Shown in pieces: positions 1 to 9,624 of a DNA stretch of 64,000 bases. The notes under the pieces were generated by a model, which saw only the letters and a program-made list of their open reading frames with translations, was not told where the DNA came from and searched no databases. Numbering within the stretch: the first letter of the stretch is position 1; every line of letters begins with the position of its first letter. The stretch comes from Palaemon carinicauda (taxonomy: Eukaryota; Arthropoda; Malacostraca; Decapoda; Palaemonidae). Made by a program: the position numbers and the translations under genes. The stretch spans positions 37,203,754 through 37,267,753 of the forward strand of contig NC_090766.1 of the NCBI RefSeq assembly GCF_036898095.1. The letters run 5' to 3'.

Positions 1-258
1 TGCATTCAGCATGCTCTGCATACAACATGCTCTACATACAGCATGCTCTGCATACAACATGCTCTGCATACAGCATGCTCTGCATACAGCATGCTCTGCA
101 TACAACATGCTCTGCATACAGCATGCTCTGCATTCAGCATGCTCTGCATACAACATGCTCTGCATACAGCATGCTCTGCATTCAGCATGCTCTGCATACA
201 ACATGCTCTACATACAGCATGCTCTGCATACAGCATACTCTGCATACAACATGCTCTG
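1..258. repeat. 16-bp minisatellite
   Basis: About sixteen head-to-tail copies of a 16-bp unit close to GCATGCTCTGCATACA, with single-base variants (CATTCA, CTACAT, ACATGC). The unit contains the palindrome GCATGC. Because 16 is not a multiple of 3 and the unit lacks stops, several frames stay open on both strands; these are not genes. The array begins at the window edge, so its true length is unknown. Confidence 0.95.
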
Positions 259-635
259 CATACCTTACCGCATGCTTCTCAGTCACACATCTTTGGTTGT
301 TGCCAACTCACTAGACTGTCAAGCAGTTTCATAACGTTGCCTTCTAGTCTGCTGCTTTTGCACCAGTGAAACCCTCACTGAGAGAACTTAGCTTTTCTAG
401 GATATGGTCCCTGTAGATGAGAAAGTTCTTTTCTCCCTCCTTCTGATATTCCCTTGAGGACTCTGTCATTTGGAGGGAGCCTTTAGCTGCGTAGCCTCCT
501 ATGGACTTTTATTTAAGCATAACATGCTTCCAGGGAAGGTAATGGTTCCACTTCAGTCGCTAATCCCGTCTGTTACCAAACCTGCTCCCATAGACCTTGA
601 GCTGTGTTGCAAGACATGCAGTCCAAGCTTAGTCC
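259..635. other. Unassigned stretch between minisatellite and DIRS-A
   Basis: No splice-flanked exon or domain could be recognised. It may hold eroded 5' DIRS-A sequence, but nothing in it aligns by eye with the better-preserved DIRS-B gag region. Confidence 0.4.
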
Positions 636-867
636 TTGTTAGAGGATTTTTTGTTTACGGAGTCAATGTGTCACGGGGAAGACGTTCAACAACCAGCAGA
701 AGTGACTTGTTGTGACGCAGTGCGGCAACCTCAGCAACCCGATAAGGAGTTGTCTGTACGACCCAGACAGTCTAGACAGATTCGGGTTGTCACTGTACTT
801 CCTCGCTTGCCCATGGTTGACAGTTCACAGACTGTGCAGCAGTACCATGATCTTGTGTCCGGCTCCG

Positions 868-1328
868 TCAGACGACTGGCTTTTAAGAGCTCCCACAAGT
901 CGTCGCTGTCTGGAGATTTTCAAATGGACTATGGATCTGACCAAGCAACTGGGCCTCCTGGTCAATTTTGAGGAGTCTCAGCTCGTCCCATCCCAGACCA
1001 TTGTCTCCTTGGGTATGGATCTTCAGAGTCGAGCTTTTCGGGCTTTTCCGTCGGCCCCAAGGATCTTCCAAGCCCTAGAATGCATCCAGAGCATGCTGAG
1101 AAGGAACCGATGCTCAGTCAGGTAGTGGATGAGTCTAACAGGGACACTTTCATCGCTGGCCCTGTTCATCGTGTTAGGGAGACTCCACCTCCCCCCCCTT
1201 CAGTATCATCTAGCTGCTCACTGGATAAAGGACATGACGCTAGAGACGGTCTCAGTTCCTGTTTCCGAAGAGAGGAGGTCTTCTCTCGCGTGGTGTAAGA
1301 ACAGCTTTCTTCTCAAGGAAGTCTACCT
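868..1328 (+). pseudogene. DIRS-A reverse transcriptase, C-terminal part
   Basis: The frame begins at a DDWLL motif, which corresponds to the second half of the YLDD catalytic box seen in DIRS-B, and continues with the RT tail (FEESQLVPSQ, then SLGMDL). Everything N-terminal to the catalytic box is missing. The preceding 636-867 sequence reads as a different, proline- and glutamine-rich piece, so an internal deletion near position 868 joined the two. The RT-RNase H connection follows to about 1,328 before the reading frame shifts. Confidence 0.7.
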
Positions 1329-1601
1329 TTGGCTGTTCAGAAACACGACCGCCGTCTCCTCTCGGACGCATCAGACACGGGCTGGGGTGCGACTTTGGAC
1401 GGACAAGAATGCTCGGGAACATGGAATCAGGAGCAAAGGACACTTGACATCAATTGCAAGGAGTTGTTGGCGGTTATTCTGGCCTTGATAAACTTCAAGT
1501 CCCTCCAGCTTAACAAAGTGGTGGAGGTGGACTCTGACAACACCACAGCCCTGGCTTACATCTTCAAGCAGGGAGGGACTCTTTCGTGGAAGTTGTTCTA
1601 G
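1329..1601 (+). pseudogene. DIRS-A RNase H domain
   Basis: The 90-codon frame carries the RNase H acidic residues: an Asp in SDASDTGWGA, a Glu in NCKELLAVIL and an Asp in VDSDNTTALAYI. It aligns with the equivalent part of DIRS-B, where the motifs are TDASNQGWGA, NVLELKAV and CDNAMVVAYI. It is in a different frame from the RT piece before it and ends in a stop before the fourth acidic motif, which appears as MADHLSRKGQ near 1,680 in another frame. It therefore cannot make one polyprotein. Confidence 0.8.
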
Positions 1602-1659
1602 ATCGCAAGGGACCTACTCATCTGGTCTAAAGATCGAAAGCTAACTGGTAACAAGGTTC

Positions 1660-2050
1660 ATTCAGGGCGGTATGAATGTCATGGCAGATCACCTCAGCCG
1701 GAAGGGTCAGGTCATCCCCACAGAGTGGACCCTTCTCAAGAATGTTTGCAGCAGACTTTGGGCCCTGTGGGGTCAGCCAACCATAGATCTGTTCGCTACC
1801 TCGATAACCTAGAGACTCCTGTTGTATTGTTCTCCGATTCCAGACCCAGCAGCAGTTCACGTGGATGCTTTTCTGCTGGATTGGTTCCATCTCGACCTGT
1901 ATGCATTCCCGCCGTTCAAGATTGTCAACAGGGTACTTCAGAAGTTCTCCTCTCACAAAGGGACACGGCTGACGTTGGTTGGCTCCGCTCTGGCCCGCGA
2001 GAGAATGGTTCTTAGAGGTACTGCAATGGCTGGTCGACATTCCCAGGACT
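1660..2050 (+). pseudogene. DIRS-A RNase H end and distal domain
   Basis: One frame reads MADHLSRKGQ (the last RNase H motif) and then a DLFAT motif. A second frame carries LDLYAFPPFK. Both motifs also occur, in this order and in one frame, in DIRS-B between RNase H and YR. The switch of frame in the middle marks an indel. Confidence 0.65.
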
Positions 2051-2109
2051 CTTCCTCTAGGAGTGAACCTTCTAAGTCTACCTCACGTAAAGAAGGTACA
2101 CCCAATCCT

Positions 2110-2562
2110 CCACGCTCTTCGTCTGACTGCCTTCAGACTTTCGAAAGACTCTCAAGAGCTAGGGGCTTTTCGAAGGAGGCAGCCAGAGCGATTGCCAAAG
2201 CAAGGAGAACATCCACTCTCAGAATCTATCAGTCTCAAGGGGAAGTCTTCCGTAGCTGGTACAAGACCAATGCAGTTTCCTCAACCAGTACCACTGTAAC
2301 CCAGATTGCTGACTTCCTGTTATATCTAAGGAAAGTAAGATCCCTTTCAGCTCCTACGATCAAGGGTTACAGAAGTATGTTGGCAGCGGTTTTCCGCCAC
2401 AGAGGCTTGGATCTTTCCACCAACAAAGATCTACAGGACCTCCCTAGGTCTTTTGAGACCTCAAAGGAACGTCGGTTGTCCACTCCAGGCTGGAATCTAG
2501 ACGTGGTCCTAAGGTTCCTTATGTCATCAAGATTTGAACCTCTCCAATCAGCCTCTTTTTAG
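2110..2562 (+). pseudogene. DIRS-A tyrosine recombinase, N-terminal core-binding part
   Basis: This frame includes a helix-rich segment (TLRIYQSQGEVF, then IADFLLYLRK and IKGYRSMLAAVF) that matches the DIRS-B YR N-terminal domain (VYQAKWASF, IADFLVYLRD, IKGVRAALGQVF). A TAG stop at 2,560-2,562 ends it, but the same frame goes straight on into the catalytic part (TLKTLF, then TAKRVSEIHA). Confidence 0.75.
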
Positions 2563-3195
2563 GACCTCACATTAAAAACTCTTTTCCTCGTGTGCTTGAC
2601 AACAGCTAAAAGAGTAAGTGAGATCCACGCCTTCAGCAGGATCATTGTTTTCACATCTGAAACGGCTACATGTTCCTTGCAGCTCGGTTTTTGCTAAACG
2701 AGCTTCCTTCACGTCCTTGGCCTAAGTCGTTCGAGATCCCAAGCCTGTCCAACTTGGTGGGGAATGAACGGAAGAGAGTACTTTGCCCAGTTAGAGCTCT
2801 TAGGTACTATCTAAAAAGGTCTTAACCTTTACAAGGACAATCAGAAGCCTTATAGTGTGCTATCAAGAAACCTTCTTTTCCAAGTTCTAAGAACTCAGTT
2901 TCTTACTATTCAGGCTTCTGATTAGAGAAACACATTCTCATCTGAAGGAAGAAGACCTTGCTTTGCTGAAGGTAAGGACACATGAAGTGGGAGCTGTGGC
3001 TACTTCAGTGGCCTTCAAACAGAGCCATTCTCTGCAGAGTGTTATGGATGCAACCTATTGGAGAAGCAAGTCAGTGTTCGCATCATTCTATCTCAAAGAT
3101 GTCCAGTCTCTTTACGAGTACTGCTACACCCTGGGACCATTCGTAGCAACGAATGCAGAAGTAGGCGAGGGCTCAGCCACTACATTCCCATAATC
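2563..3195 (+). pseudogene. DIRS-A tyrosine recombinase, catalytic part with HxxR lost
   Basis: The first catalytic Arg is present in TAKRVSEIH (Arg codon 2,611-2,613) and the nucleophile Tyr in FASFYLKDV (codon 3,089-3,091). The second box, which should read His-x-x-Arg, reads HEVG at 2,981-2,992, so the catalytic Arg is replaced by Gly (GGA). Several frame breaks lie between. The recombinase is inactive on two counts: stops and loss of a catalytic residue. Confidence 0.75.
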
Positions 3196-3581
3196 CCATA
3201 ACCTTTTAACCTTTCTCTTGAATACTTTTTATGGGTTGTACGGTCGGCTAAGAAGCCTTCCACATCCTTGTTGATTTGGCGGGTGGTCAATTCTTTCTTG
3301 AGAAGCGCCGAGGTTAAAGGTTGTGATGAGGTCCTTTAGTATGGGTTGCAGCCCTGTATACTTTAGCACCTTTGAGTTGATTCAGCCTTCCAAGAGGAAC
3401 GCTGCGCTCAGTAAGGAAGACGATCTTATTAAAGGCAGAGTAACGGTTCAAGTCGACTTCCTTACCAGGTACTTATTATTTCATTGTTATTGTGGATAAC
3501 TGATTATATGAAATACGGGATACTTAGCTATCCTTTAGTCTTGTACACTGGTTTTTCACCCACCCCCCTGGGTGTGAATCA

Positions 3582-3671
3582 GCTACATGATTATCGGGTA
3601 AGTTTAATATTGAAAAATGTTATTTTCATTAGTAAAATAAATTTTTGAATATACTTACCCGATAATCATGA
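3582..3671. repeat. DIRS-A internal complementary region
   Basis: This stretch is itself nearly palindromic: CATGATTATCGGGTAAG at its left and CTTACCCGATAATCATG at its right. The segment 3,618-3,669 is the exact reverse complement of 3,856-3,908. The first half should be the complement of the element's missing left end. This matches the internal complementary region of DIRS elements, where copies of the two outer ends are joined. Confidence 0.8.
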
Positions 3672-3852
3672 TTTAATTGACCCACCCTTCCTCCCCATAG
3701 AGAACCAGTGGACCGAGGAAAAAGTGAGGTGGCGTCAACAACAAGTACTGTAGTACCTGGCCACAGGTGGCGCTTGTGAGTACACCCCCTTCTAGTATAG
3801 TGATAGCTGGCGTATCCCTCCCGTAGAATTCTGTCGGGTAACGGAGTTGACA

Positions 3853-3910
3853 GCTACATGATTATCGGGTAAGTATATTCAAAAATTTATTTTACTAATG
3901 AAAATAACAT
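3853..3910. repeat. DIRS-A right terminal repeat
   Basis: It begins CATGATTATCGGGTAAGT and is a perfect reverse complement of 3,618-3,669 over about 53 bp. Similarity stops after AATAACAT near 3,910, which marks the likely right end of the element. Confidence 0.75.
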
Positions 3911-4942
3911 ATTTAACAAAAAAGTCGTCATAGTTGAAAACTCACCTAGGATGATATTCCCCTTTTCTAATTATTTTTGCATATTTTACTGGATATGTTA
4001 GCCCTACTACTTCAAATGCAGATGGAGATTCTCTGGTAATTTTAACTTTTTTCAAATTATTCTCTTCTTAAACTTCTCCATCCATCCCCCACTTTCTGAA
4101 AAGTGGGTTACAGTATTGCTTTGCCAGGCAGTAAATAAACTGTTCATATGAGTTCCTTATGTAAGCTCAAATTCTGCAACACAAGTGAATCTATCATTGT
4201 CCTTCATTTTGTCACCTCTATCCACCAGAACCTTATCACGTATCATCGAACTACTATAACTTTAGGGGTAGCAGTGGTGGTAGTAGATTATGGGTATTTC
4301 AACACCGGTCTTACACAAAACGCCCATGCGTCTAGCATCATACTGTACTTCACTGAGTGGTGAAAGGGTCTAGATGTTGGTTGTATTGGCATTTGGTTTT
4401 AAAATTTTGCCCAATGTTTCCAGTTAGCAGCCACAGTTAAGTGATTTTCGAATCATTGGTTAAGTAGATTTTACTGTAAATGATTTCAAATAGATAATTT
4501 TATCCGTTGTGTTGATTAGTAGACCTGTTTTTTGTATACTTGGTAAAAATTTAAGAATCAAGCACATTTTTCTCTGAAAGGGTTATTCTTTTACAAGTAA
4601 GCACTTACTGGCTCTGTAGAGTGGAAGATCATACGAAATAGAAACATGCAAGTATAAAGTATGACTGGGTTTGTTAAATTTATGAATTAACTCTAAGTGT
4701 TAGGCTTATTTAAATGATGCTGTGCCCTGGTAATCCTTGTAATATAATATAGGTAGGTCATTAATAGGCAAAGTTAGATTTCAAAACTGTTGGAAGATTG
4801 CCATAAAACTCGACAGTTTAGATTTGTGAGTGGTCTTGATTCAGAATTTTTTCCTTCATGAAACTTATTTCTCAGTAGAATGTGCATCTGAAGTATTATA
4901 GAAAAGGGGAGATTTTATTAAAGTTATTTACTTTCATTTCAG
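3911..4942 (+). other. Probable intron upstream of the carrier exons
   Basis: AT-rich sequence with no recognised coding exon. It ends in a polypyrimidine tract and CAG at 4,931-4,942, the acceptor for the next exon. The earlier carrier exons are not between 1 and 4,942, so the intron must run past the left edge. Confidence 0.6.
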
Positions 4943-5023
4943 GGTGCTATTGCAACGACAATGACACAGCCTGTTGATGTAATTAAGACAAGAGCAATGA
5001 ATGCTAGTCCTGGGGAGTTTAGG
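4943..5023 (+). CDS. SLC25A10: Dicarboxylate carrier exon: carrier signature
   Basis: 27 codons between a TTTCAG acceptor and a GTAAGT donor, phase 0 at both ends. They encode the Px[D/E]xx[K/R] signature (QPVDVIKTRAMN) at the end of odd helix H5, whose charged residues form the matrix salt-bridge network in this family. Confidence 0.88.
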
Positions 5024-5919
5024 GTAAGTATTCCAGCTTGTTACAGCTGATTTTTATTTTTTTAAATCTTTGTACTGGCTGCTGTGTGTGGATATTTTTA
5101 TGGAATTCTGACCATTGCACCCTTGCTAAGATGGACTAAAGAGGTCTCTAGCTAATGTGAATTTAAGCAAAATCTCTTTGAAATTCATTTACCAAAAAAA
5201 GATATGTTTATACACAGTATCCAGACATTAGTCTATGGTTCACACTTGATAAGCCTCAGTCCACACCTAACAATAGTCTAAAGGTTTACAAATCCAAATA
5301 TTAATCAATTGTAAGCTTTTGAAGTATAAAGAAAATAGGGATGACACTCTGGTAAATATAATTCTACACTTAGTGTAAAAAATATAAATAAAACAAAAAT
5401 TAAGATACACACTGAAGTGATAACATTTTATTACCCGTACTGTATATGAAGAGTAGCTATTCACAAGAATAGAAAAATCATGATTTAGTATTTTACTACC
5501 TGTACTGCATTCTTGATTTAGGAGTCTTGCTAGAAAAATATCTACAATATAGTTTTTTTCCCACAGAATTTATGGCATATCATCACTTACACAGCAAGAT
5601 TAGGTCCACTTGGTTTCTTTAAGGTAAGTGACTGTATTCTTGATGATTATTAGCACCTTTGTATACTTGAGAATATTTTTAGATATGTCGATAATATTTG
5701 CACACTTTCGTTTTAGTAAGGTGTCAATGTCTTGTTGTGTTAGTAGAGCAAGTAGAAGTTATAGCAAGTTATTTTTACTAACATTCTGTAGCGAGACAGT
5801 AAAGTCATTTTTTTTTCTTGCAGGGTTATGTGCCGGCTTTTGTACGGTTGGGACCACACACAATCCTAACCTTTATTCTATTTGAACAACTCAGGAAAAA
5901 CTTTGGGGTTTTGAAATAG
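4943..5919 (+). CDS. SLC25A10: Mitochondrial dicarboxylate carrier, last three coding exons (partial)
   Basis: Exons 4,943-5,023, 5,567-5,623 and 5,824-5,919 join in phase 0 to give the C-terminal 77 residues and a TAG stop. The first holds the mitochondrial-carrier signature of the third repeat, P-V-D-V-I-K-T-R. The last two read RLGPLGFFKG and RLGPHTILTF, which fit the dicarboxylate carrier better than the related oxoglutarate carrier. The family exchanges malate or succinate for phosphate across the inner mitochondrial membrane. The last transmembrane helix is in the third exon. All three introns end in AG and both visible donors are GTAAGT. The N-terminal two thirds lie outside the window. 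Confidence 0.88.
5567..5623 (+). CDS. SLC25A10: Dicarboxylate carrier exon: matrix loop
   Basis: 19 codons between a CCCACAG acceptor and a GTAAGT donor, phase 0 at both ends. It encodes the matrix-helix stretch ending ARLGPLGFFK, typical of the third carrier repeat. Confidence 0.87.
5824..5919 (+). CDS. SLC25A10: Dicarboxylate carrier terminal exon
   Basis: 31 codons plus TAG after a T-rich tract and TTGCAG. It encodes GYVPAFVRLG and the last helix, ending in EQLRKNFGVLK. The length and ending are those expected for the carrier C-terminus. Confidence 0.88.
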   Translation, partial: GYVPAFVRLGPHTILTFILFEQLRKNFGVLK

Positions 5920-8133
5920 TGTAGTTTATTAATCTGTAAGTAGTATAGGAAAAATTCTAGTAGACTTGTGTTTAGCTTTGATAAAAATAGATTAACAAAG
6001 AATTGTGGACTGATCTGCAAGTCCTACTGGGTGGACTTCATAGAATCGAATGAGGTATATTTTTGTAAGTCTTGCTTGAAGTTATACACAGCATTAAAGT
6101 ATTCATATATTTGGAAATTATTAAACTACCTATTCTGTTCTCTTCTTGCAACCGAAGTAGCTTGCCATTATTTCTCTTGAGCATATCTACTAGAATAGAA
6201 GTTAGAGTAATTGATGCAAGCTAAATTTTATTATTAAGGTTACCATTCCAGTAAAATTGTGATTGACAGTGATTTCAAGGAGATCGAGAGACTTCCAGTA
6301 TCTTTTTGTAACGTATGAGACCATTCCTAGCAAACATGTGCTGGCATTTAACAAACTTGAATTTTTATTGTTATGAAAGGGTTCTCCCCGTAACATTTGT
6401 GCTGTGCTTACATATCAAGTATGTTAATTGTTTTGGAATTTAAAATATTGCATATATTTTACAAAACTGAGAGGTCTGCCTCAAATGTGTAAAGAATTAT
6501 AACTCATTGATCTAGTTAAAATAGATACAGTAATGCATACGTGTGGTGGGGGATCTGTTGTGTGAAATGGTTTTGAAGGTATTTAAAGAGATTTGGAAAC
6601 TACTGAACTCAGATGTACTGTGTTAGTAGAAAATAGTGCTGTGGTTTCGTGCATGAAGTGTTGATTGTTGAAGTAGCAAATGTATTTGCATTAGCACGCA
6701 TCATGTAATTCACAATAGTGGATAATATAATAGTAAATGTCTCTAGAAGTAGACATCGATAGGAAAAACACAACGGTTGTTATTTGGAAATTTACTGCTG
6801 CCATTAGTAGATCCAAGAATTATTTAATTTCAAGTCAAAAGACAGGATGCCAGAGAATGTCAAATCATTCATTCAAGTCAATAGAAGTTTTAAATTTATC
6901 AAAGAAAATAGGAACCCCCTGAGGAAGAAGTTCAATTGTTATTTTTCTGTAAACATTAGTGTTGAGGTGATGTAGGTATAATGGAATTAGAGAATGAGGA
7001 GTTCTTAGGAAACTGAATGCATATCAGTATTTAATAAGTTGTAATTATTGCTCACCAATTAATGCCCAATGGATTCCTTGAATTTTGCCCTATTATTTTA
7101 AATTATTAGCTTTGCTGTTACCACAGCGTTTAGTTGTGGAATGAATTTTTTTTTTTAGAAATTGAATGAAAATGGTGGTAGAGAACTTTTATTTGCATTT
7201 TTTTGTATATAGAAGAGTTCAATTTATGTAGGTTTACTGTGTGCACATAAACACGTAACCATACTGCTGCATATAGGTAACTTATGTCTGTATATGTGCA
7301 CACATTTGTAGACGCATGAATGTGAAATATATTTTTGGGATTTTATTTTGTTAGTTTTTTATATTTTGATTTAAATCACACAGTCTTTGTAAAGTCAATA
7401 ATAGATACCAAGCACACAAAGAGTATTATAGATGAGTGTCAAATAAGTGCAAAAGCGTCAACTCTGTGCCTGAGTGTCTTCCAGTGGAAAGTGGATTTAG
7501 AACGACATTGGTGTTCAAGACAGCTCTGCGTTATTAAGTTCCATGATAGTGCCAAACACAAGATCTGTATGTGTTCAATAAATAGTTTATATTGGATTAT
7601 GGTTTAGAAAACGAGTACCCTAGTTGTTGTTAACTGTTGTTGAAAATAATCTGTTACCCGGCAAATGGTTTTAGTTGTTATAATGCAAAAGTAGATATGT
7701 TTTATCACAAAGTTTTGAAAAACTTGGTAGTACACTATAAAAAAATAATAAATGGTTCTATTATTATGTTCTTTTATTAACATATTATAGCTGTTGTTAT
7801 TTTTAGTCTCTTTATTGGTGTTTAATATTTATATGTTGAATCCTGTAGATGTAGGTAGTATTAAGGTATTGCAGATTGCATGCTAGTTATGTCTGATATT
7901 TATCTGTAATTCATCGATTGTCTTTTTTATTTTTGCTTATTTTTTTTTGTTTTGTTTTTTATTTTACATAGGTTGTACTGTATTACCCAATCATTGCTTA
8001 AATCCTTTACACATCACTGTTGTCTTCATCTTGTTTATATAGTGATTGTCTACTTCAGTTGTAATTCACCTCTTGAATGTAGTTACTGACACGTTCTTCT
8101 TTTCTTTCGTTTACATATCAGACGGGGAATTAT
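5920..8133 (+). other. Carrier 3' UTR and downstream sequence
   Basis: AT-rich and non-coding. An AATAAA at 7,577-7,582 is one candidate poly(A) signal, and there are others near 7,747; which is used cannot be decided by eye. No other gene is visible. The small frames in it lack splice sites or recognisable domains. Confidence 0.5.
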
Positions 8134-8935
8134 TATTGTTATTATTATTACTGGCCAAGCTACAACCCTAGTTGGAAAAACAAGATACTATAAGCCCAAG
8201 GGCTCCAATAGGGAAAAATAGCCCACTGAGGAAAGGAAATAAGGAAATAAATAAATGATGAGAATAAATTAACAATATATCATTCTAAAAACAGTAATAG
8301 CGTCAAAACATATATGTCCTATATAAACTATTAACAACGTCAAAACAGATATGTCCTATATAAACTATTAACAACGTCAAAAACTGATATGTCATATACA
8401 AACTCTAAAAAGACTCATGTCAGCCTGGTCAACATAAAACATTTGCTCCAACTTTGAACTTTTTAAGTTCTACTGATTCAACTACCCGATTAGGAAGATC
8501 ATTCCACAACTTGGTAACAGCTGGAATAAAACTTCTAGAATACTGTGTAGTATTGAGCCTCATGATGTAGAAGGCCTGGCTATTAGAATTAACTGCCTGC
8601 CTAGTATTACGAACAGGATAGAATTGTCCAGGGAGATCTGAATGTAAAGGATGGTCAGAATTATGAAAAATCTTATGCAACATGCATAATGAACTAATTG
8701 AACGACGGTGCCAAAGATTAATATCTAGATCAGGAATAAGAAATTTAATAGACTGTAAGTTTCTATCCAACAAATTAAGATGAGAATCAGCAGCTGAACA
8801 CCAGACAGGAGAACAATACTCAAAACAAGGTAGAATGAAAGAATTAAAACACTTCTTCAGAATAGATTGATCACCGGAAATCTTAAAAGACTTTCTCAAT
8901 AAGCCAATTTTTTGTGCAATTGAAGAAGACATAGG
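8134..8935 (-). mobile_element. LINE (non-LTR retrotransposon) 3' end with ORF C-terminus
   Basis: On the minus strand, a C-terminal RT-ORF fragment (8,429-8,932) is followed by a 3' UTR with three 35-bp repeats (8,298-8,405, TCAAAACAGATATG type). Then comes a conserved tail (TTTCCAACTAGGGTTG) and a short TAA/TAG microsatellite. The copy is 5'-truncated near 8,935, as expected from incomplete target-primed reverse transcription. It explains the many tail fragments elsewhere in the window. Confidence 0.85.
8429..8932 (-). pseudogene. LINE reverse transcriptase ORF, C-terminal fragment
   Basis: The 167-codon frame contains FNSFILPCFEYCSPVW and LLDRNLQSIK, then WHRRSISSLCMLHKIF and SRSFIPAVTKLWNDLP. 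This is the region after the catalytic domain in jockey-like and related non-LTR elements. The catalytic FADD box is not included, so no enzyme can be made. The frame is intact to its stop, which suggests a fairly recent insertion. The first ATG is internal to the ancestral ORF and not a real start. Confidence 0.85.
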
Positions 8936-9240
8936 TCCTGTTGGTTATTTTCCAAGTTTAGATAAGGATATATAGTTATGTACTCATCTCCTGCTTCTCT
9001 CACTATAGAAAATTAAGAGAATATGCAAACTGAAACTTGATCTTGGGTATCCACTAACTTTGTTTCGTTTAGCGAACCCCTATGGATAGCAGCTTACTTC
9101 CTTATCAAGTATAAAGTCTTCAGAACTTGCAGGTAACATTAGTTCATTCAGCTTATATTTAAGAAATGATATTATGGCAAAATTTTTCTCTCCTAAGGGT
9201 GCACTGTATGTATGTGTTCCTGAAAAGATACAAAATCTTG
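8936..9240. other. Spacer between LINE and DIRS-B
   Basis: No gene or repeat recognised. Confidence 0.4.
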
Positions 9241-9440
9241 TTTGTTCCAACACGAATACTTACCTCGAACTACTTTCTTAGGAGTTACCTGTAATCTCCT
9301 CTCTACCGACCAGAGTTTTGTGTAGTGTACCCTAAAACCCGTTTTCTATGGAGGGCTATCTCGGGCGTAAGAGAATGTGCCCCGAGGGTAGCTTTTGCGC
9401 TAGGTCGAGGTCTGCCTGGGTCGTGAGCGTCAGTAAGTTC
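9241..9440. repeat. DIRS-B left terminal repeat
   Basis: The outer 42 bp (from TTTGTTCCAACACG) are complemented in the internal region at 15,351-15,394. The inner 9,267-9,440 is the reverse complement of 15,518-15,690 with about four mismatches. The outermost left and right ends are not inverted copies of each other, which is why the element needs the internal complementary region. Confidence 0.92.
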
Positions 9441-9624
9441 TCTGGTCGCGACGTGTGCTCTCGTTCTCTCTCGACCCTTTGTGTGCGCCGCGTGTGTCCC
9501 ACGTGTTTACCGTGTGGTAACTTGTGCTTATCCCTTGTGTTCCTGTGTGTTCACTTCCCTTCCTTGTGCTTCCCCAGTGTATTCCTTTGATTCCCTGCGT
9601 TCCTGTGTCTTGTGTTTGTGCGTT

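Larger units (their letters stand above)
636..3910 (+). mobile_element. DIRS-A: decayed DIRS-like retrotransposon copy
   Basis: This holds, in order, an unplaced gag-like piece, the C-terminal part of the reverse transcriptase, RNase H, the RNase H-distal domain, a tyrosine recombinase (YR), an internal complementary region near 3,582-3,671 and a right terminal repeat at 3,853-3,910. The coding parts are spread over several frames with stops, so the copy is dead. The left terminus is not found. It lies upstream of dicarboxylate carrier exons on the same strand and is probably intronic there. The order of domains and the inverted ends are the DIRS hallmark; the left limit is approximate. Confidence 0.85.

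Noticed and set aside
1..258. CRISPR-like array
   Set aside because: The repeats are contiguous with no unique spacers, and the genome is eukaryotic.
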